Positions 8,598 through 17,833 of a DNA stretch of 64,000 nucleotides are shown here, piece after piece (the stretch's first letter is position 1; each line of letters opens with the position of its first letter). The DNA lies in the NCBI RefSeq assembly GCF_013140855.1, contig NZ_JABBPG010000001.1, positions 868,001 through 932,000 of the forward strand. The letters are read 5' to 3'. Made by a program: the position numbers and the translations under genes. The stretch comes from Pseudoalteromonas caenipelagi (GTDB taxonomy: Bacteria > Pseudomonadota > Gammaproteobacteria > Enterobacterales > Alteromonadaceae). The notes under the pieces are model-generated. The model had not been told where the DNA came from and did no database searches. It saw only the letters and a list, made by a program, of their open reading frames with translations.

Positions 8598-9500
8598 TTA
8601 TGCAAATAACGCCGTGGCACATTGCCAAAGTGCACTTACCACTGGGTCTTGAAGCCGTTTTTGCTTACAAATCAACCCTATTTCAATTGCTTCTAGACCT
8701 TGTAGGTTGTTGGTGTCTAAGTGTTGCACTTGATTTACAAACGGGCTTTGATCTAAAACAATTTGTGGTACACACGCCACGCCAAAACCTAAACTCGCCA
8801 GTGCCACCATGGCTTCATGACCGGATACATGGGCATACACTTTGGGTGTGAGGCTCTGTGCGACACAAAAATCATCTATGCGCTCTTTTAACACACCATG
8901 CTCTGGCATAATAAACGGCAGCTTCTCCCACAAATGGCTATCTTGATGGTGTTTATTGATAAGATCAGTAAGAGGACAGTCCATTACGGGGGCGATAATG
9001 GCAAGCTCAGATTGCCCTAGTGGTAAATATGCCAAACCTTGCGGTAAATTCTCGGGCTTAACTGCGACCGCCACATCTTCTTTACCAGTGTGTACATGTT
9101 GAATTGAAAAGGCCGGATCACCAGTATTTAAATTCAACTCGATAGCAGGATACTGCTTACGAAATACCGCAAACAAATCGTAGGTAAAGCTGTACGTTGC
9201 CGTCACAGAGCAATACATACTTAGCTCCCCAGTTAAAGGGCCGTCGCTATCTTGACACTGACTTTTAAATTGCCGCCATTTAGCCAACGTTGCCTGCGCA
9301 TAGTCGACAAAAGCTTTGCCATGCGCCGTGAGCTTCACACTACGGTTATCGCGAACAAACAACTCGGTACCGAGTTCTTGCTCAAGTTGTTTAATTTGCC
9401 GACTCAGCGTTGGCGCACTCACGTGGCACTGTTCGCTGGCTCGGGCAAAGTGCAATGTTTCTGCAAGTGTTAAAAAATAGCCGAGCTGTTTATGATCCAC
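8598..9500 (-). CDS. ilvY: LysR-type activator IlvY
   Basis: This 300-residue LysR regulator closely follows E. coli IlvY: the N-terminal HTH (HFARASEQCHVSAPTLSRQI, then LFVRDNRSVKLT), the segment GELSMYCSVTATYS, and in the ligand domain AHVSGHEAMVALASLGFGVA with the C-terminal KQKRLQDPV. IlvY activates ilvC when the acetohydroxy acid substrates are present and represses itself. It is divergent from ilvC, with 126 bases between the start codons, exactly the arrangement known in enterobacteria. The assignment is therefore supported by both sequence and context. Confidence 0.93.
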   Translation of the reverse strand: MDHKQLGYFLTLAETLHFARASEQCHVSAPTLSRQIKQLEQELGTELFVRDNRSVKLTAHGKAFVDYAQATLAKWRQFKSQCQDSDGPLTGELSMYCSVTATYSFTYDLFAVFRKQYPAIELNLNTGDPAFSIQHVHTGKEDVAVAVKPENLPQGLAYLPLGQSELAIIAPVMDCPLTDLINKHHQDSHLWEKLPFIMPEHGVLKERIDDFCVAQSLTPKVYAHVSGHEAMVALASLGFGVACVPQIVLDQSPFVNQVQHLDTNNLQGLEAIEIGLICKQKRLQDPVVSALWQCATALFA

Positions 9501-9508
9501 ATTTTACC

Positions 9509-9523
9509 TTTCACTAAATGAAA
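9509..9523. promoter_or_regulatory. Candidate IlvY operator in the ilvY-ilvC intergenic region
   Basis: TTTCACTAAATGAAA is a dyad (TTTCA, five bases, TGAAA) of the T-N11-A type bound by LysR regulators. It lies 9 bases upstream of the ilvY start codon in the 126-base divergent spacer. Assignment to IlvY is inferred from position. Confidence 0.35.
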
Positions 9524-9626
9524 TACAGTAATTCAAATATATCATTTTACGTAATCATTAACAGCGCTTATGCTCAACTCATCAACATTTCTAACAAACG
9601 TGAACTAATTAATAAAAGGTACTGAC

Positions 9627-11099
9627 ATGGCGAATTATTTTAATACATTACCCTTGAGAGAGCAGCTAGCACAGTTAGCACAATGCGAATTTATGGACCC
9701 AAGGGAATTTGATGATGGAGTAAAAGTATTAGAAGGCAAAAAGCTTGTTATTGTAGGCTGTGGTGCACAAGGTTTAAACCAAGGCTTAAATCTACGTGAC
9801 TCAGGCTTAGATGTGAGCTATGCACTACGTGAGTCTGCAATCAATGAAAAGCGCCAGTCGTACTTAAATGCATCTGAAAATGGTTTTACAGTCGGTACTT
9901 ACGAGCAGCTTATTCCAAGTGCCGATTTAGTACTAAACCTAACGCCAGATAAGCAACATACAGCAGTTGTTACAGCCGTTATGCCACTGATGAAACAAGG
10001 TTCGACACTGGCCTATTCACATGGCTTTAATATTGTTGAAGAAGGCATGAAAGTGCGTGAAGACATTACCGTGATCATGGTTGCACCAAAATGCCCTGGT
10101 ACTGAAGTACGTGAAGAATACAAGCGTGGCTTTGGCGTACCAACTTTGATTGCTGTACACCCTGAAAATGACCCACAAGGTAAAGGCTTAGCTCAAGCTA
10201 AAGCCTATGCAGCGGGTACTGGTGGTCATAAAGCTGGCGTATTACATTCTTCATTTATTGCCGAAGTAAAATCTGACTTAATGGGTGAGCAAACTATTTT
10301 ATGCGGCATGCTACAAACAGGGTCATTGCTTTGCTTTGATAAAATGGTAGAACAAGGGATTGAGCCGGGTTATGCCTCTAAGCTAATTCAATATGGTTGG
10401 GAAGTGATCACCGAAGCGTTAAAGCACGGTGGTATCACAAATATGATGGACCGCCTTTCAAACCCAGCTAAATTGAAAGCATTCGAGTTAAGTGAAGAGC
10501 TAAAGCAAATTATGCGTCCTTTGTACAACAAACATATGGACGACATCATCAGCGGCGAATTCTCAAAAGGTATGATGGCAGATTGGGCCGAAGACGACGC
10601 CAAACTTCTTTCATGGCGCGCCGACACCGCTAAAACGGCATTTGAGCAGCAACAAAATACCAGTGAAGAAATCTCTGAGCAAACCTTCTTTGATAAAGGT
10701 ATTTTAATGGTTGCAATGGTAAAAGCAGGCGTAGAGTTGGCATTTGAGACTATGACTGCCGCTGGCATCATTGACGAATCAGCTTACTACGAGTCGCTGC
10801 ACGAAACACCATTGATAGCAAACACCATTGCACGTAAAAAGCTATTTGAGATGAATAGAACAATTTCTGATACCGCTGAGTATGGCTGTTACCTTTATAA
10901 CCACGCATGTTTGCCACTACTAAAACCATTTATGAGTAAAGTTAGCACGGATGTGATTGGTAAAGGGTTAGACAGCACTGACAACTATGTTGACAACCAG
11001 GCCCTGATCACCGCGAACCACGCAATTCGCAATCACCCAGTTGAAAAAATTGGTGAAACGCTGCGCGGTTACATGTCGGCAATGAAAAAGATTGTTTAA
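9627..11099 (+). CDS. ilvC: Ketol-acid reductoisomerase, class II
   Basis: The product of 490 residues is the long, class II form typical of enterobacteria (about 491 residues). It catalyses the Mg- and NADPH-dependent isomeroreduction of acetolactate and acetohydroxybutyrate in valine, leucine and isoleucine synthesis. Visible elements are the Rossmann motif [18 protein letters not shown] near residue 44, [10 protein letters not shown], the [20 protein letters not shown] loop, and two C-terminal helical repeats with the metal ligands ([14 protein letters not shown]). AAGG lies a few bases before the ATG. It is transcribed alone and ends in a terminator; control by the adjacent ilvY is expected. 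Confidence 0.97.
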   Translation: MANYFNTLPLREQLAQLAQCEFMDPREFDDGVKVLEGKKLVIVGCGAQGLNQGLNLRDSGLDVSYALRESAINEKRQSYLNASENGFTVGTYEQLIPSADLVLNLTPDKQHTAVVTAVMPLMKQGSTLAYSHGFNIVEEGMKVREDITVIMVAPKCPGTEVREEYKRGFGVPTLIAVHPENDPQGKGLAQAKAYAAGTGGHKAGVLHSSFIAEVKSDLMGEQTILCGMLQTGSLLCFDKMVEQGIEPGYASKLIQYGWEVITEALKHGGITNMMDRLSNPAKLKAFELSEELKQIMRPLYNKHMDDIISGEFSKGMMADWAEDDAKLLSWRADTAKTAFEQQQNTSEEISEQTFFDKGILMVAMVKAGVELAFETMTAAGIIDESAYYESLHETPLIANTIARKKLFEMNRTISDTAEYGCYLYNHACLPLLKPFMSKVSTDVIGKGLDSTDNYVDNQALITANHAIRNHPVEKIGETLRGYMSAMKKIV

Positions 11100-11177
11100 G
11101 CCTTCTCCCTAGGCAAGCGCACGGCAGGGTCAGCTCGACGCCTGGCTTGCTTTATCAGTTCGCTTGTTAGAAACCAA

Positions 11178-11207
11178 AGCCCATTTGCTCATGCAATGGG
11201 CTTTTTC
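11178..11207 (+). terminator. Intrinsic terminator of ilvC
   Basis: AGCCCAT..TTGC pairs with GCAA..TGGGCT around TCAT, with one bulged base, followed by TTTTTC. Confidence 0.75.
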
Positions 11208-11394
11208 TATGTCTAATATACACCACATTATACTCACTACGATTATTATTAGAGTGATATAACCAATTGAAAGGTAATTATAATAAAAAGTTAATTAACA
11301 ATTTCACCTACGTTTATCGAACTATAGAAACAATATGACCAAATTATGTAATATGCTAGAATAATTAATTCGGTTTGGTAAAAAGTGTAATTAA

Positions 11395-13308
11395 ATGCGG
11401 ATGTATAACCTATCTATTACCCAAAGGATCACCCTGCTTGGTAGCTTAATCGCAATTATTGTTGCTAGCGTTATTGGTGCAAGAGCGATTTATAGCGCTA
11501 AAGCCATGACTGAAAAAAGGATGTTAGAGTCGGAACTCCCTAGCAAAGTAGAGAGTATAAATAAGTCTATTGCGCAACAAATACTGCAACTAAAAAGTGC
11601 AGCACAGCAGTTATCTAGTAACCAGTTTATTCTCAATATGGCTGAGCAAGGCCAGTTAGATGAGTCAGTATTAGTCGATGAGCTTAAACGCATCGCTAAT
11701 CAATATGATTTGGTAACAGCCTCTTGGGCCAACCGTAAAAGTGCACAATACTGGAACCAAGATGGTTTTCTACGAGTATTAAACCAACAACAAGATGACT
11801 GGTTTTTTGGTTTCACTCAAAGTGGTAATGAATATTCTATTAGCATCTACCAAGAAGCCCCAGGCGATGTAAAAATGTTCGTTAACCACCAACAAACGAA
11901 TGGAATTGGTTTAGCAGGCCTTGCAAAAAGCATTGACGATATGCAACGTATGCTAAGTAATATGCGAATAGAAAAAACAGGGTTCGTTTACGTTGTTAAC
12001 TCGCAAGGTCAAGTCCAGCTTCACCCAGACGCGTCGAAAGTTGCCAAATCAAACCTAAGTGACTTTTATGGCGGCAACACCAGTGGCGCTTTGCTAAATG
12101 GTAGCAACTTTTCGGTTGATACCATAAAACTTAATGGCAACAGTACCATAGTCGCGGCCAGCGCTATCGATCAAACTGATTTATATGTCATTGCGCAAGT
12201 GCCCGCAGGTGAAGTTTTTGACGAAATAAACGCCTTGCAATGGCAAATTATATTATTTGCTTTGCTCACCGCATTGATAGCCAGTTTCGCCAGTCTAATT
12301 ATGGCTAAAAACCTCAGCGCCCCTTTATCAAACATGGCGTTGTTGTTTGCTCGACTAGGCAGTGGTGATGCAAAACTTCACTATCGTGTACCAAACTCGA
12401 ATCAGCCTGAACTACAAGCGCTGGCTGATGGCTTTAATGAGTTTATCTCCAAGATTGAGTCTGCAATTAAAATGGTTGCTAATGAGAGCCATGACATTCG
12501 TAATGCCAGTGAACAGGTGTTTGAACAAAGCCATAAAAACTCCAAAGCACTAGATGACCAAAAATCACAGACTATAACCGTTGCCGCAGCCATCAACGAA
12601 ATGGGTGCCACCGTGCAAGAAATCGCAGGAAGTGCCAATAACTCAGCGAAGCTGACAGAGCAAAGTAAAGCGTCTTCTGAGCAAAGCCACCACCGAGTCC
12701 AAGAAAGCCAAAACACGCTGCAAACTTTGGCTAATGATATTGACGCGATGGCGCATGAAGTGGAAACACTGGCACAGAAGACCCAATCAATTGCCAACAT
12801 TGTTGATGTGATCCGCGGTATTTCGGAACAAACCAACTTGCTGGCTCTCAATGCTGCTATAGAGTCCGCACGCGCCGGTGAACATGGTAGAGGGTTTGCC
12901 GTGGTAGCTGACGAAGTGCGCGCACTTGCCAGCAGAACGTCTAAATCAACCGATGAAATACAAGCTACGATCACTGAGCTGACACAATCATCCGATGCCA
13001 TCGTTAACCAAATCAATCAGTCAAAACAACAGGCTGAACATTGCGTTGATAGCATGCAAACCTCTGTAGAGCTGATGAGCGATGTGACAGAAACGGCAAA
13101 TCAAATAAATGATATGACGACCTTGATTGCTGCGGCGACTGAGCAACAAAGTAACGTTGTCGCAGATGTGGGTAGAAGCATTGAGCACATTAGTACCATT
13201 AGCGATGAAGTAATGAATGCACAGTTAGATACTGAAAAAGCGATTCAGGCCTTGGCAGACTCGGCCAAGTCTCTGGATACGCTTGTAGCAAGCTTTGAAG
13301 AACAATAA
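11395..13308 (+). CDS. Methyl-accepting chemotaxis protein with periplasmic Cache-type sensor
   Basis: This is a 637-residue transmembrane chemoreceptor. TM1 covers residues about 10-32, the periplasmic part contains Cache-like features ([30 protein letters not shown]), TM2 lies around residues 283-303, then comes a HAMP domain and the signalling domain. The conserved hairpin tip [20 protein letters not shown] followed by [14 protein letters not shown] is at residues about 470-520. It would signal to the flagellar motor through CheA/CheW. There is no C-terminal CheR-binding pentapeptide (the end is ASFEEQ). Two ATGs (11395, 11401) are possible and neither has a good ribosome site. The ligand is unknown. 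It shares architecture with the receptor at 31.3-33.3 kb. Confidence 0.93.
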   Translation: MRMYNLSITQRITLLGSLIAIIVASVIGARAIYSAKAMTEKRMLESELPSKVESINKSIAQQILQLKSAAQQLSSNQFILNMAEQGQLDESVLVDELKRIANQYDLVTASWANRKSAQYWNQDGFLRVLNQQQDDWFFGFTQSGNEYSISIYQEAPGDVKMFVNHQQTNGIGLAGLAKSIDDMQRMLSNMRIEKTGFVYVVNSQGQVQLHPDASKVAKSNLSDFYGGNTSGALLNGSNFSVDTIKLNGNSTIVAASAIDQTDLYVIAQVPAGEVFDEINALQWQIILFALLTALIASFASLIMAKNLSAPLSNMALLFARLGSGDAKLHYRVPNSNQPELQALADGFNEFISKIESAIKMVANESHDIRNASEQVFEQSHKNSKALDDQKSQTITVAAAINEMGATVQEIAGSANNSAKLTEQSKASSEQSHHRVQESQNTLQTLANDIDAMAHEVETLAQKTQSIANIVDVIRGISEQTNLLALNAAIESARAGEHGRGFAVVADEVRALASRTSKSTDEIQATITELTQSSDAIVNQINQSKQQAEHCVDSMQTSVELMSDVTETANQINDMTTLIAAATEQQSNVVADVGRSIEHISTISDEVMNAQLDTEKAIQALADSAKSLDTLVASFEEQ

Positions 13309-13318
13309 CATTCCTTTT

Positions 13319-13337
13319 GGCGGCCATTAGCGCCGCC
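13319..13337 (+). terminator. GC-rich hairpin after the chemoreceptor gene
   Basis: GGCGGC and GCCGCC pair around a 7-base loop just after the stop codon. A pyrimidine-rich stretch follows, not a clean T-run, so termination may be weak. Confidence 0.5.
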
Positions 13338-13496
13338 TCTCTCCCCCCCTACTTTTATCCCTGTAACGTGAAATTTATTCCGCTTATGTTTGGTCTTGTA
13401 GGTAAGCGCTAGAAATAATTTGTAACGCTAAAGTCGAACAATAAGAACAAAAATTAGTCTAAACTCAGTAGAGTTTGCTGTATATGGGGTAATGGT

Positions 13497-14675
13497 ATGC
13501 TAAATATAAAACATACACTTTGCGGTATTTTACTCGTTAATACCTTTTTTTTAACTGGATGTAATAGCACCCAAAACGACATAAAAGTTAATCAAAGCTT
13601 AGCGAATAACGCGTTTTTTGAAGAGCAAAAAGTTGAAACGCTTAATGACGTCTTTCGTCTTGACAGTAAAATCACGTCTAAACTAACCAGTTATTTCAAT
13701 GATGGTCCCCCACACTTGTCGCAAGCACAAGCGCTTATGCAATTTTTGGTCGATAACGGAGAAGCCTCCTTAGCTTATCAATCAAATGCCAATCTTACGG
13801 CCTCAGAGGCATTTGATAACCTCAACGCAAACTGTTTATCGTTGTCAATTCTAGCCTATAGCTTATCTGAGTTTTTAGGGTTTGATGCGCAGTTTCAACG
13901 TGTTCACATTCCTGAATACTGGGACCAAACGCAAGGCTATAGTTTGTTAACTGGGCACGTTAACCTCGTTGTCTCTGAAACAAACCGAAGCTTAGGCGCT
14001 GCACACGTTTTATACAGCAAGCCAAAGTCTATTACGATTGACTTTGATCCCAATAGTCGAGAACAAAAATTCCCTGTTTCAAACATCTCTAAACAACGAA
14101 TTTTATCTATGTTCTATAGTAATAAAGGTGCAATGGCACTGATAGATAAAGACTTTAATATGGCATACAGTTATTTTAAAGCAGCTATAAATGCAGATCC
14201 CAATTATTCAGGAGCTTGGGGCAACCTAGGTATCGTTTTTCGAGTCACGGGCTTTGAATATCAGGCAGAGCAAGTATACCAACAAGCATTAGCACTCAAC
14301 CCAGAGAACAGTAATGTATTAGGTAACCTAGCGCTTCTGTTTAAATTAACGGATAGAGACGCAGCCGGCGATCAAATCTTAGCGCGATTAGATGAAAAGC
14401 GTAAAAATAACCCTTACTACCAAATTGTCAAAGGTAACGAAGCCATTGCAGCAAACAAGCTGTCAGATGCTTTGGCCTATTTCCGCCAAGCTAAAAAGCT
14501 TGATAGTCGATTACATGATAGCTATTTTGGTATGGCGAAAGTGTACTTTTTAAGGGGTGAAATTGAACTCACTAAGCTCTATTTGTCTAAAGCGTATGAA
14601 TATTCCGACTTTGCACACGACCGCGCCCGATATCAAGGCAAGCTACAATGGTTGCAAGCGGTGGCTAAAAACTAG
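13497..14675 (+). CDS. TPR lipoprotein with transglutaminase-like N-terminal part
   Basis: The 392-residue product starts with a lipoprotein signal (LLVNTFFLTGC). Residues about 100-170 contain NCLSLSILAYSLSEFLGF and TGHVNLVV, the Cys and His regions of a transglutaminase-like fold of the kind seen in bacterial periplasmic TPR proteins. From about residue 210 there are tetratricopeptide repeats (DFNMAYSYFKAAINADPNY, GAWGNLGIVFRVTG, QVYQQALALNPENSNVLGNL). It probably acts as a periplasmic binding scaffold; enzymatic activity is not established. Its 3' end overlaps the start of the M28 peptidase gene in another frame, so the two are almost certainly co-translated. No specific substrate can be named. 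Confidence 0.75.
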   Translation: MLNIKHTLCGILLVNTFFLTGCNSTQNDIKVNQSLANNAFFEEQKVETLNDVFRLDSKITSKLTSYFNDGPPHLSQAQALMQFLVDNGEASLAYQSNANLTASEAFDNLNANCLSLSILAYSLSEFLGFDAQFQRVHIPEYWDQTQGYSLLTGHVNLVVSETNRSLGAAHVLYSKPKSITIDFDPNSREQKFPVSNISKQRILSMFYSNKGAMALIDKDFNMAYSYFKAAINADPNYSGAWGNLGIVFRVTGFEYQAEQVYQQALALNPENSNVLGNLALLFKLTDRDAAGDQILARLDEKRKNNPYYQIVKGNEAIAANKLSDALAYFRQAKKLDSRLHDSYFGMAKVYFLRGEIELTKLYLSKAYEYSDFAHDRARYQGKLQWLQAVAKN

Positions 14676-15552
14676 CTTTTGGCTCTTAGTATGTTTGTCA
14701 TGCCAGGTTCAATCTCAGCAACTGTATAATGACTTACGGGTATTAACGAGCGACGCCTATGGCGGAAGAGAAGCCGGTTCACAGCAGCCAAATATGAGCG
14801 CTCAATTTATTTTTGAGCGCTTTAAAACGCTTGGGCTAGCAACCAAATATCAAACATTTAGCTTTAGGGATGGAATATTTTCCACCGCCTATGGGCATAA
14901 TGTTGTTGCGCAACTGCCATGCAATACACTGCACTGCGGAAGAACCATAGTTATATCAGCGCATTATGACCACTTAGGGGCAAGCGGCTCACGACTCTAC
15001 GCTGGTGCAAATGATAATGCATCAGGAACGGTAGCCTTACTTTCACTTGCGCAGCAGCTTAGAAATATCACGCGTCGCAATCACGTTACCTTTTTAGCAA
15101 CGGACGCAGAAGAAAAGGGGCTATATGGTGCTAAGCATTATGTAGAGCACATCGACGATGCCCACCAATACGTATTAAATATTAATTTAGATATGCTCGC
15201 ACCAGGCCAAAACAACACCTTGTATGTCATGCAGTCTGCAAATGCTAAACACTATTCACAAACTATCACAACACTTCAAACACATCCGTTAAACATCAAG
15301 CTCGTCAGCCCCAATAGAATGAAAAGACTCATTGGGGATGGACGCACCGATTGGTTAAGAGCGAGCGATCACTACGCTTTCTATCGAGCTGGGATCCCCT
15401 ATTTATACTTTGGCATGGGTGAAGACAAAAACCATCACAGTACCAACGACACACTTGACAGTATAGACTTTGATAAATATCAACAGGTCGTTAAGTTCAT
15501 CAACGACTTTATGGTGGCACTGCTGAGCTGCCCTTCAGATTGCACCAGCTGA
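14596..15552 (+). CDS. Secreted M28-family zinc aminopeptidase
   Basis: A secreted metallopeptidase of about 318 residues. All zinc-site elements of family M28 can be seen: ISAHYDHLG (His), GANDNASGTVALLSLA (bridging Asp), ATDAEEKGLYGAKHY (catalytic Glu-Glu), NINLDML (Asp) and DKNHHSTNDTLDSID (His). The signal sequence is the KRWLKTSFWLLVCLSC segment ending near VQSQ. The start is uncertain: the frame contains only GTG 14557 and ATG 14596 before the signal segment, so the gene must overlap the TPR lipoprotein by about 80-119 bases, and either start gives an unusually long N-region. ATG 14596 is chosen. The exported peptidase and the TPR lipoprotein probably work in the same envelope compartment. 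Confidence 0.8.
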   Translation: MNIPTLHTTAPDIKASYNGCKRWLKTSFWLLVCLSCQVQSQQLYNDLRVLTSDAYGGREAGSQQPNMSAQFIFERFKTLGLATKYQTFSFRDGIFSTAYGHNVVAQLPCNTLHCGRTIVISAHYDHLGASGSRLYAGANDNASGTVALLSLAQQLRNITRRNHVTFLATDAEEKGLYGAKHYVEHIDDAHQYVLNINLDMLAPGQNNTLYVMQSANAKHYSQTITTLQTHPLNIKLVSPNRMKRLIGDGRTDWLRASDHYAFYRAGIPYLYFGMGEDKNHHSTNDTLDSIDFDKYQQVVKFINDFMVALLSCPSDCTS

Positions 15553-15800
15553 ATTTTCTGTGCCTTAGTTAAGCGCTTAATTTGCCACTCAAGTTTGCTT
15601 GCTTGGCTTTTACTGCCAACCTGATAACTAAAAACGAGGCGCAAAGGCCCTTTTCCTTTAAGGTTTTTTGCTCCCCTACCCGCTTCATGTGCAGCAAAAC
15701 GCGCCTCTACATCCGTTGAGATCCCCGTATACCAATGTCCCATTCGGGTTTCTACGATATATATATACCAACTACTTTGACTTATCAGCTGCTCAGTCAT
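15480..15800 (-). CDS. GIY-YIG domain protein, UPF0213 (YhbQ-like)
   Basis: This short protein (106 residues) consists of one GIY-YIG nuclease-like domain: WYIYIVETRMGHWYTGISTD, with the conserved Arg in VEARFAAHEAGRGAKNLKG, and a C-terminal Glu in KLEWQIKRL. That pattern is the stand-alone YhbQ/UPF0213 group, which is related to UvrC and homing endonucleases; its in vivo role is poorly known. The frame opens at 15836 but the ATG at 15800 matches the family N-terminus and has a GAGA upstream. The 3' end overlaps the convergent M28 gene by 73 bases. Confidence 0.85.
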   Translation of the reverse strand: MTEQLISQSSWYIYIVETRMGHWYTGISTDVEARFAAHEAGRGAKNLKGKGPLRLVFSYQVGSKSQASKLEWQIKRLTKAQKIQLVQSEGQLSSATIKSLMNLTTC

Positions 15801-15921
15801 TTGAAAATTCTCATCAATAGAAACTTTTTTCCTCATGCATGGTCGAAGTTCGACAAGAAGCTTTACCTTCTGCTCTTAATCGGTATCATGCAAATAACAT
15901 AAAACAAGGATACACAAATAC

Positions 15922-16281
15922 ATGCTGTCTAATAAATCCCTTTGCGTATGGCTCAGTGCTGTTTTAATTACTGCGATGCTTTCTGGCTGTTCAAGCTGGG
16001 TGTATCGCATCAATGTGCCACAAGGTAACTTTTTAGAGCAGTCAGATGTAGATAAACTACGTGTCGATATGACCCGCGAACAAGTTCTGTTCGTGCTTGG
16101 AACTCCTATCGCTAAAGACGCTTTTAATGACCAGCAATGGCACTATGCATATGTATTTAATATTGATCGCGAATCGGAACAACGTAAATCTCTTACAGTC
16201 CATTTCGATGGTGATAAATTGAAAAAAATCAGTGGCGACTTTGATCAACCTGAATCATTCAATATCCCACTCGATCAATAG
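15922..16281 (+). CDS. bamE: Outer-membrane assembly lipoprotein BamE (SmpA/OmlA)
   Basis: This is a 119-residue lipoprotein (AVLITAMLSGC). It has the BamE signature: the tyrosine-proline start of the mature domain (SWVYRINVPQGNFL), DVDKLRVDMTREQVLFVLGTPI, and the strand WHYAYVFN followed by a short C-terminal strand. BamE is an accessory of the BAM complex that inserts beta-barrel proteins into the outer membrane, which includes the several TonB receptors and porins in this window. It is followed by a strong terminator and is convergent with rnfH-ratA, the order seen in many gammaproteobacteria. Confidence 0.95.
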   Translation: MLSNKSLCVWLSAVLITAMLSGCSSWVYRINVPQGNFLEQSDVDKLRVDMTREQVLFVLGTPIAKDAFNDQQWHYAYVFNIDRESEQRKSLTVHFDGDKLKKISGDFDQPESFNIPLDQ

Positions 16282-16292
16282 TAAACCATGAT

Positions 16293-16319
16293 AAAAAAGG
16301 GCGGTATCGCCCTTTTTTT
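16293..16319. terminator. Bidirectional terminator between bamE and rnfH
   Basis: AAAAAAGGGCG and its complement flank a GTAT loop. A-run and T-run on both sides let it serve both converging genes. Confidence 0.9.
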
Positions 16320-16343
16320 AATCTCTAATTTATTAACTATCAC

Positions 16344-16664
16344 TTAGCTCAGCGGTCTACCGCCTGTGACCTTATTGGCGCGCCCTTCTTCTTTGGCTTT
16401 TTCGGCTCGTTTTCGCCTTGCATCTTTTGGATCCGCTATCAAGGGTCGGTATATTTCTATCCTATCCCCCTCTTTAACCACCTGATTATTTTTAACCGTG
16501 CGATTCCAAATACCAAGCGTGAGTTTGGTCGCATCAATATCTGGACATTTGTCTAAAATGCCCGATTGCATCACGACTTGTTCGGCAGAGGTGCCCTCGG
16601 CAACATCTAATTCCAAACACGTTGCCTTATGAGGCAACGCATAAACAACTTCAACTTTTATCAT
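16344..16664 (-). CDS. rnfH: RnfH family protein (ubiquitin-like fold)
   Basis: The 106-residue product matches the RnfH/UPF0125 family: VEVVYALPHKATCLELDV at the start, DATKLTLGIWNRTVKNNQ in the middle, and GDRIEIYRPLIADPKDARRK near the end, followed by a basic tail. The fold is ubiquitin-like (ThiS/MoaD type). The name derives from linkage to the rnf electron-transport genes in some bacteria; no rnf genes are seen here. The start codon overlaps the ratA stop (TAATG), so the two are translated together. Function remains uncertain despite the clear family. Confidence 0.9.
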   Translation of the reverse strand: MIKVEVVYALPHKATCLELDVAEGTSAEQVVMQSGILDKCPDIDATKLTLGIWNRTVKNNQVVKEGDRIEIYRPLIADPKDARRKRAEKAKEEGRANKVTGGRPLS

Positions 16665-17098
16665 TATCTGGCTCCGTAAACGACTTTAGCCCTTTGCGTA
16701 AAGGCTGAAACCATGCTTTTTGCCACTTCGTTAAACACTTTGCCAAACGCCATTTCGATAAGTTTGCTCGCAAATTCGAATTCTAATTTTAAGCTCACTT
16801 TACAGGCTTGGTCATCTAATTCAGTAAACAACCAGTGTCCTGTTAAAGATTTAAAGGGGCCGTCAACTAATTGCATATGAACCGTTGTGCCGTCAAAGCT
16901 GTTTTTAGTGGTAAACCACTTTTTTAGGCCTGCTTTGGAAATTTCCAAGCTTGCAGTCATTCCCTCTTCACTTGCTTGGATAATTTTGGCATCTGAACAA
17001 TGAGGCAAAAAGGCTGGATAAGCATCTACATCATTTACTAATTCAAACATTTCTTGGGTGCTATACATCACCAATGCGCTTTTTTCTATTTGTGGCAT
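16664..17098 (-). CDS. ratA: RatA-family START-domain protein
   Basis: The product (144 residues) is a single START/coenzyme-Q-binding-type domain: ALVMYSTQEMFELVNDVDAY, FLPHCSDAKII, then FKSLTGHWLFTEL and the C-terminal helix FNEVAKSMVSAFTQRAKVVYG. E. coli RatA was reported to bind 50S subunits and block 70S formation, while close homologues are related to Coq10-type lipid-binding proteins; which role applies here is open. It forms a two-gene unit with rnfH and is divergent from smpB, the standard order in gammaproteobacteria. Confidence 0.9.
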   Translation of the reverse strand: MPQIEKSALVMYSTQEMFELVNDVDAYPAFLPHCSDAKIIQASEEGMTASLEISKAGLKKWFTTKNSFDGTTVHMQLVDGPFKSLTGHWLFTELDDQACKVSLKLEFEFASKLIEMAFGKVFNEVAKSMVSAFTQRAKVVYGAR

Positions 17099-17238
17099 AG
17101 TTACTCCAATTCATTTGCGCCGATTTTAGCAAGCTTTTTAAGATTTATCTTGTATGCTGTACCGCGCTAAGCGAAAATAAAGCGCAAAATTAAAAAAGCG
17201 CTGTTTTCTAATCTCTTTTCTAGGTAAACTAGGCCATT

Positions 17239-17721
17239 ATGGCAAAGAAAAAATCATCAAAATCAACAAGCAATACTATCGCACTTAACAAAAAAGCGCG
17301 TCATGAGTATTTTTTAAACGATAAATTCGAAGCGGGTATTGAACTGCAAGGCTGGGAAGTTAAAAGTATCCGAGCAGGTAAAGTAAATATCTCTGATACT
17401 TATATTCATCTAAAAGACGGTGAAGCTTTTCTATTAGGTAGCCAAATACAACCTTTGAATAGCGCCTCTACGCATGTTATTTGCGATCCTATGCGTTATC
17501 GAAAACTGTTACTTAACAAACGTGAAATTGACCGCCTTGTGGGCGCTACTGAGCGTGAAGGCTATTCACTTATTGCAACTGCAATGTACTGGAAAAAATG
17601 CTGGGTTAAATTAGAGTTTCACTTGGCTAAAGGTAAAAAAATGCATGACAAACGTGCTGATACCAAAGAAAAAGACTGGTCTCGTGAAAAAGAACGTTTA
17701 ATGAAACACAAAGCAAGATAA
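17239..17721 (+). CDS. smpB: SsrA-binding protein SmpB
   Basis: The 160-residue product is SmpB, the partner of tmRNA in rescue of stalled ribosomes. Visible hallmarks are [39 protein letters not shown], and the basic C-terminal tail [17 protein letters not shown] that enters the decoding centre. Its RNA partner ssrA is about 11 kb away at 29050-29406 in the same window. It is divergent from ratA and ends in a strong terminator. Confidence 0.97.
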   Translation: MAKKKSSKSTSNTIALNKKARHEYFLNDKFEAGIELQGWEVKSIRAGKVNISDTYIHLKDGEAFLLGSQIQPLNSASTHVICDPMRYRKLLLNKREIDRLVGATEREGYSLIATAMYWKKCWVKLEFHLAKGKKMHDKRADTKEKDWSREKERLMKHKAR

Positions 17722-17724
17722 ACC

Positions 17725-17749
17725 AAAAAGCCTCCAATGAGGCTTTTTT
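17725..17749 (+). terminator. Intrinsic terminator of smpB
   Basis: AAAAAGCCTC and GAGGCTTTTT pair around CAAT, ending in a T-run. Confidence 0.9.
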
Positions 17750-17788
17750 AATACCGTCTTATTACCCTCGGTTGATTTTCAGGCATTA

Positions 17789-17812
17789 AAAAGCCCCGCA
17801 TCAATACGGGGC
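17789..17812 (-). terminator. Intrinsic terminator of fabB
   Basis: Read on the minus strand, AGCCCCG pairs with CGGGGCT around an 8-base loop, followed by TTTTTAA. It lies 21 bases after the fabB stop. Confidence 0.85.
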
Positions 17813-17833
17813 TCAATGGCAAAGCTAAAAGCC

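Noticed and set aside
8422..8628. 68-codon minus-strand frame between the metal-uptake operon and ilvY
   Set aside because: Overlaps the ilvY 3' end in another frame, has no ribosome site, and the composition does not look coded.
12402..13016. 204-codon minus-strand frame
   Set aside because: Antisense shadow of the chemoreceptor signalling domain; no ribosome site or recognisable protein content.
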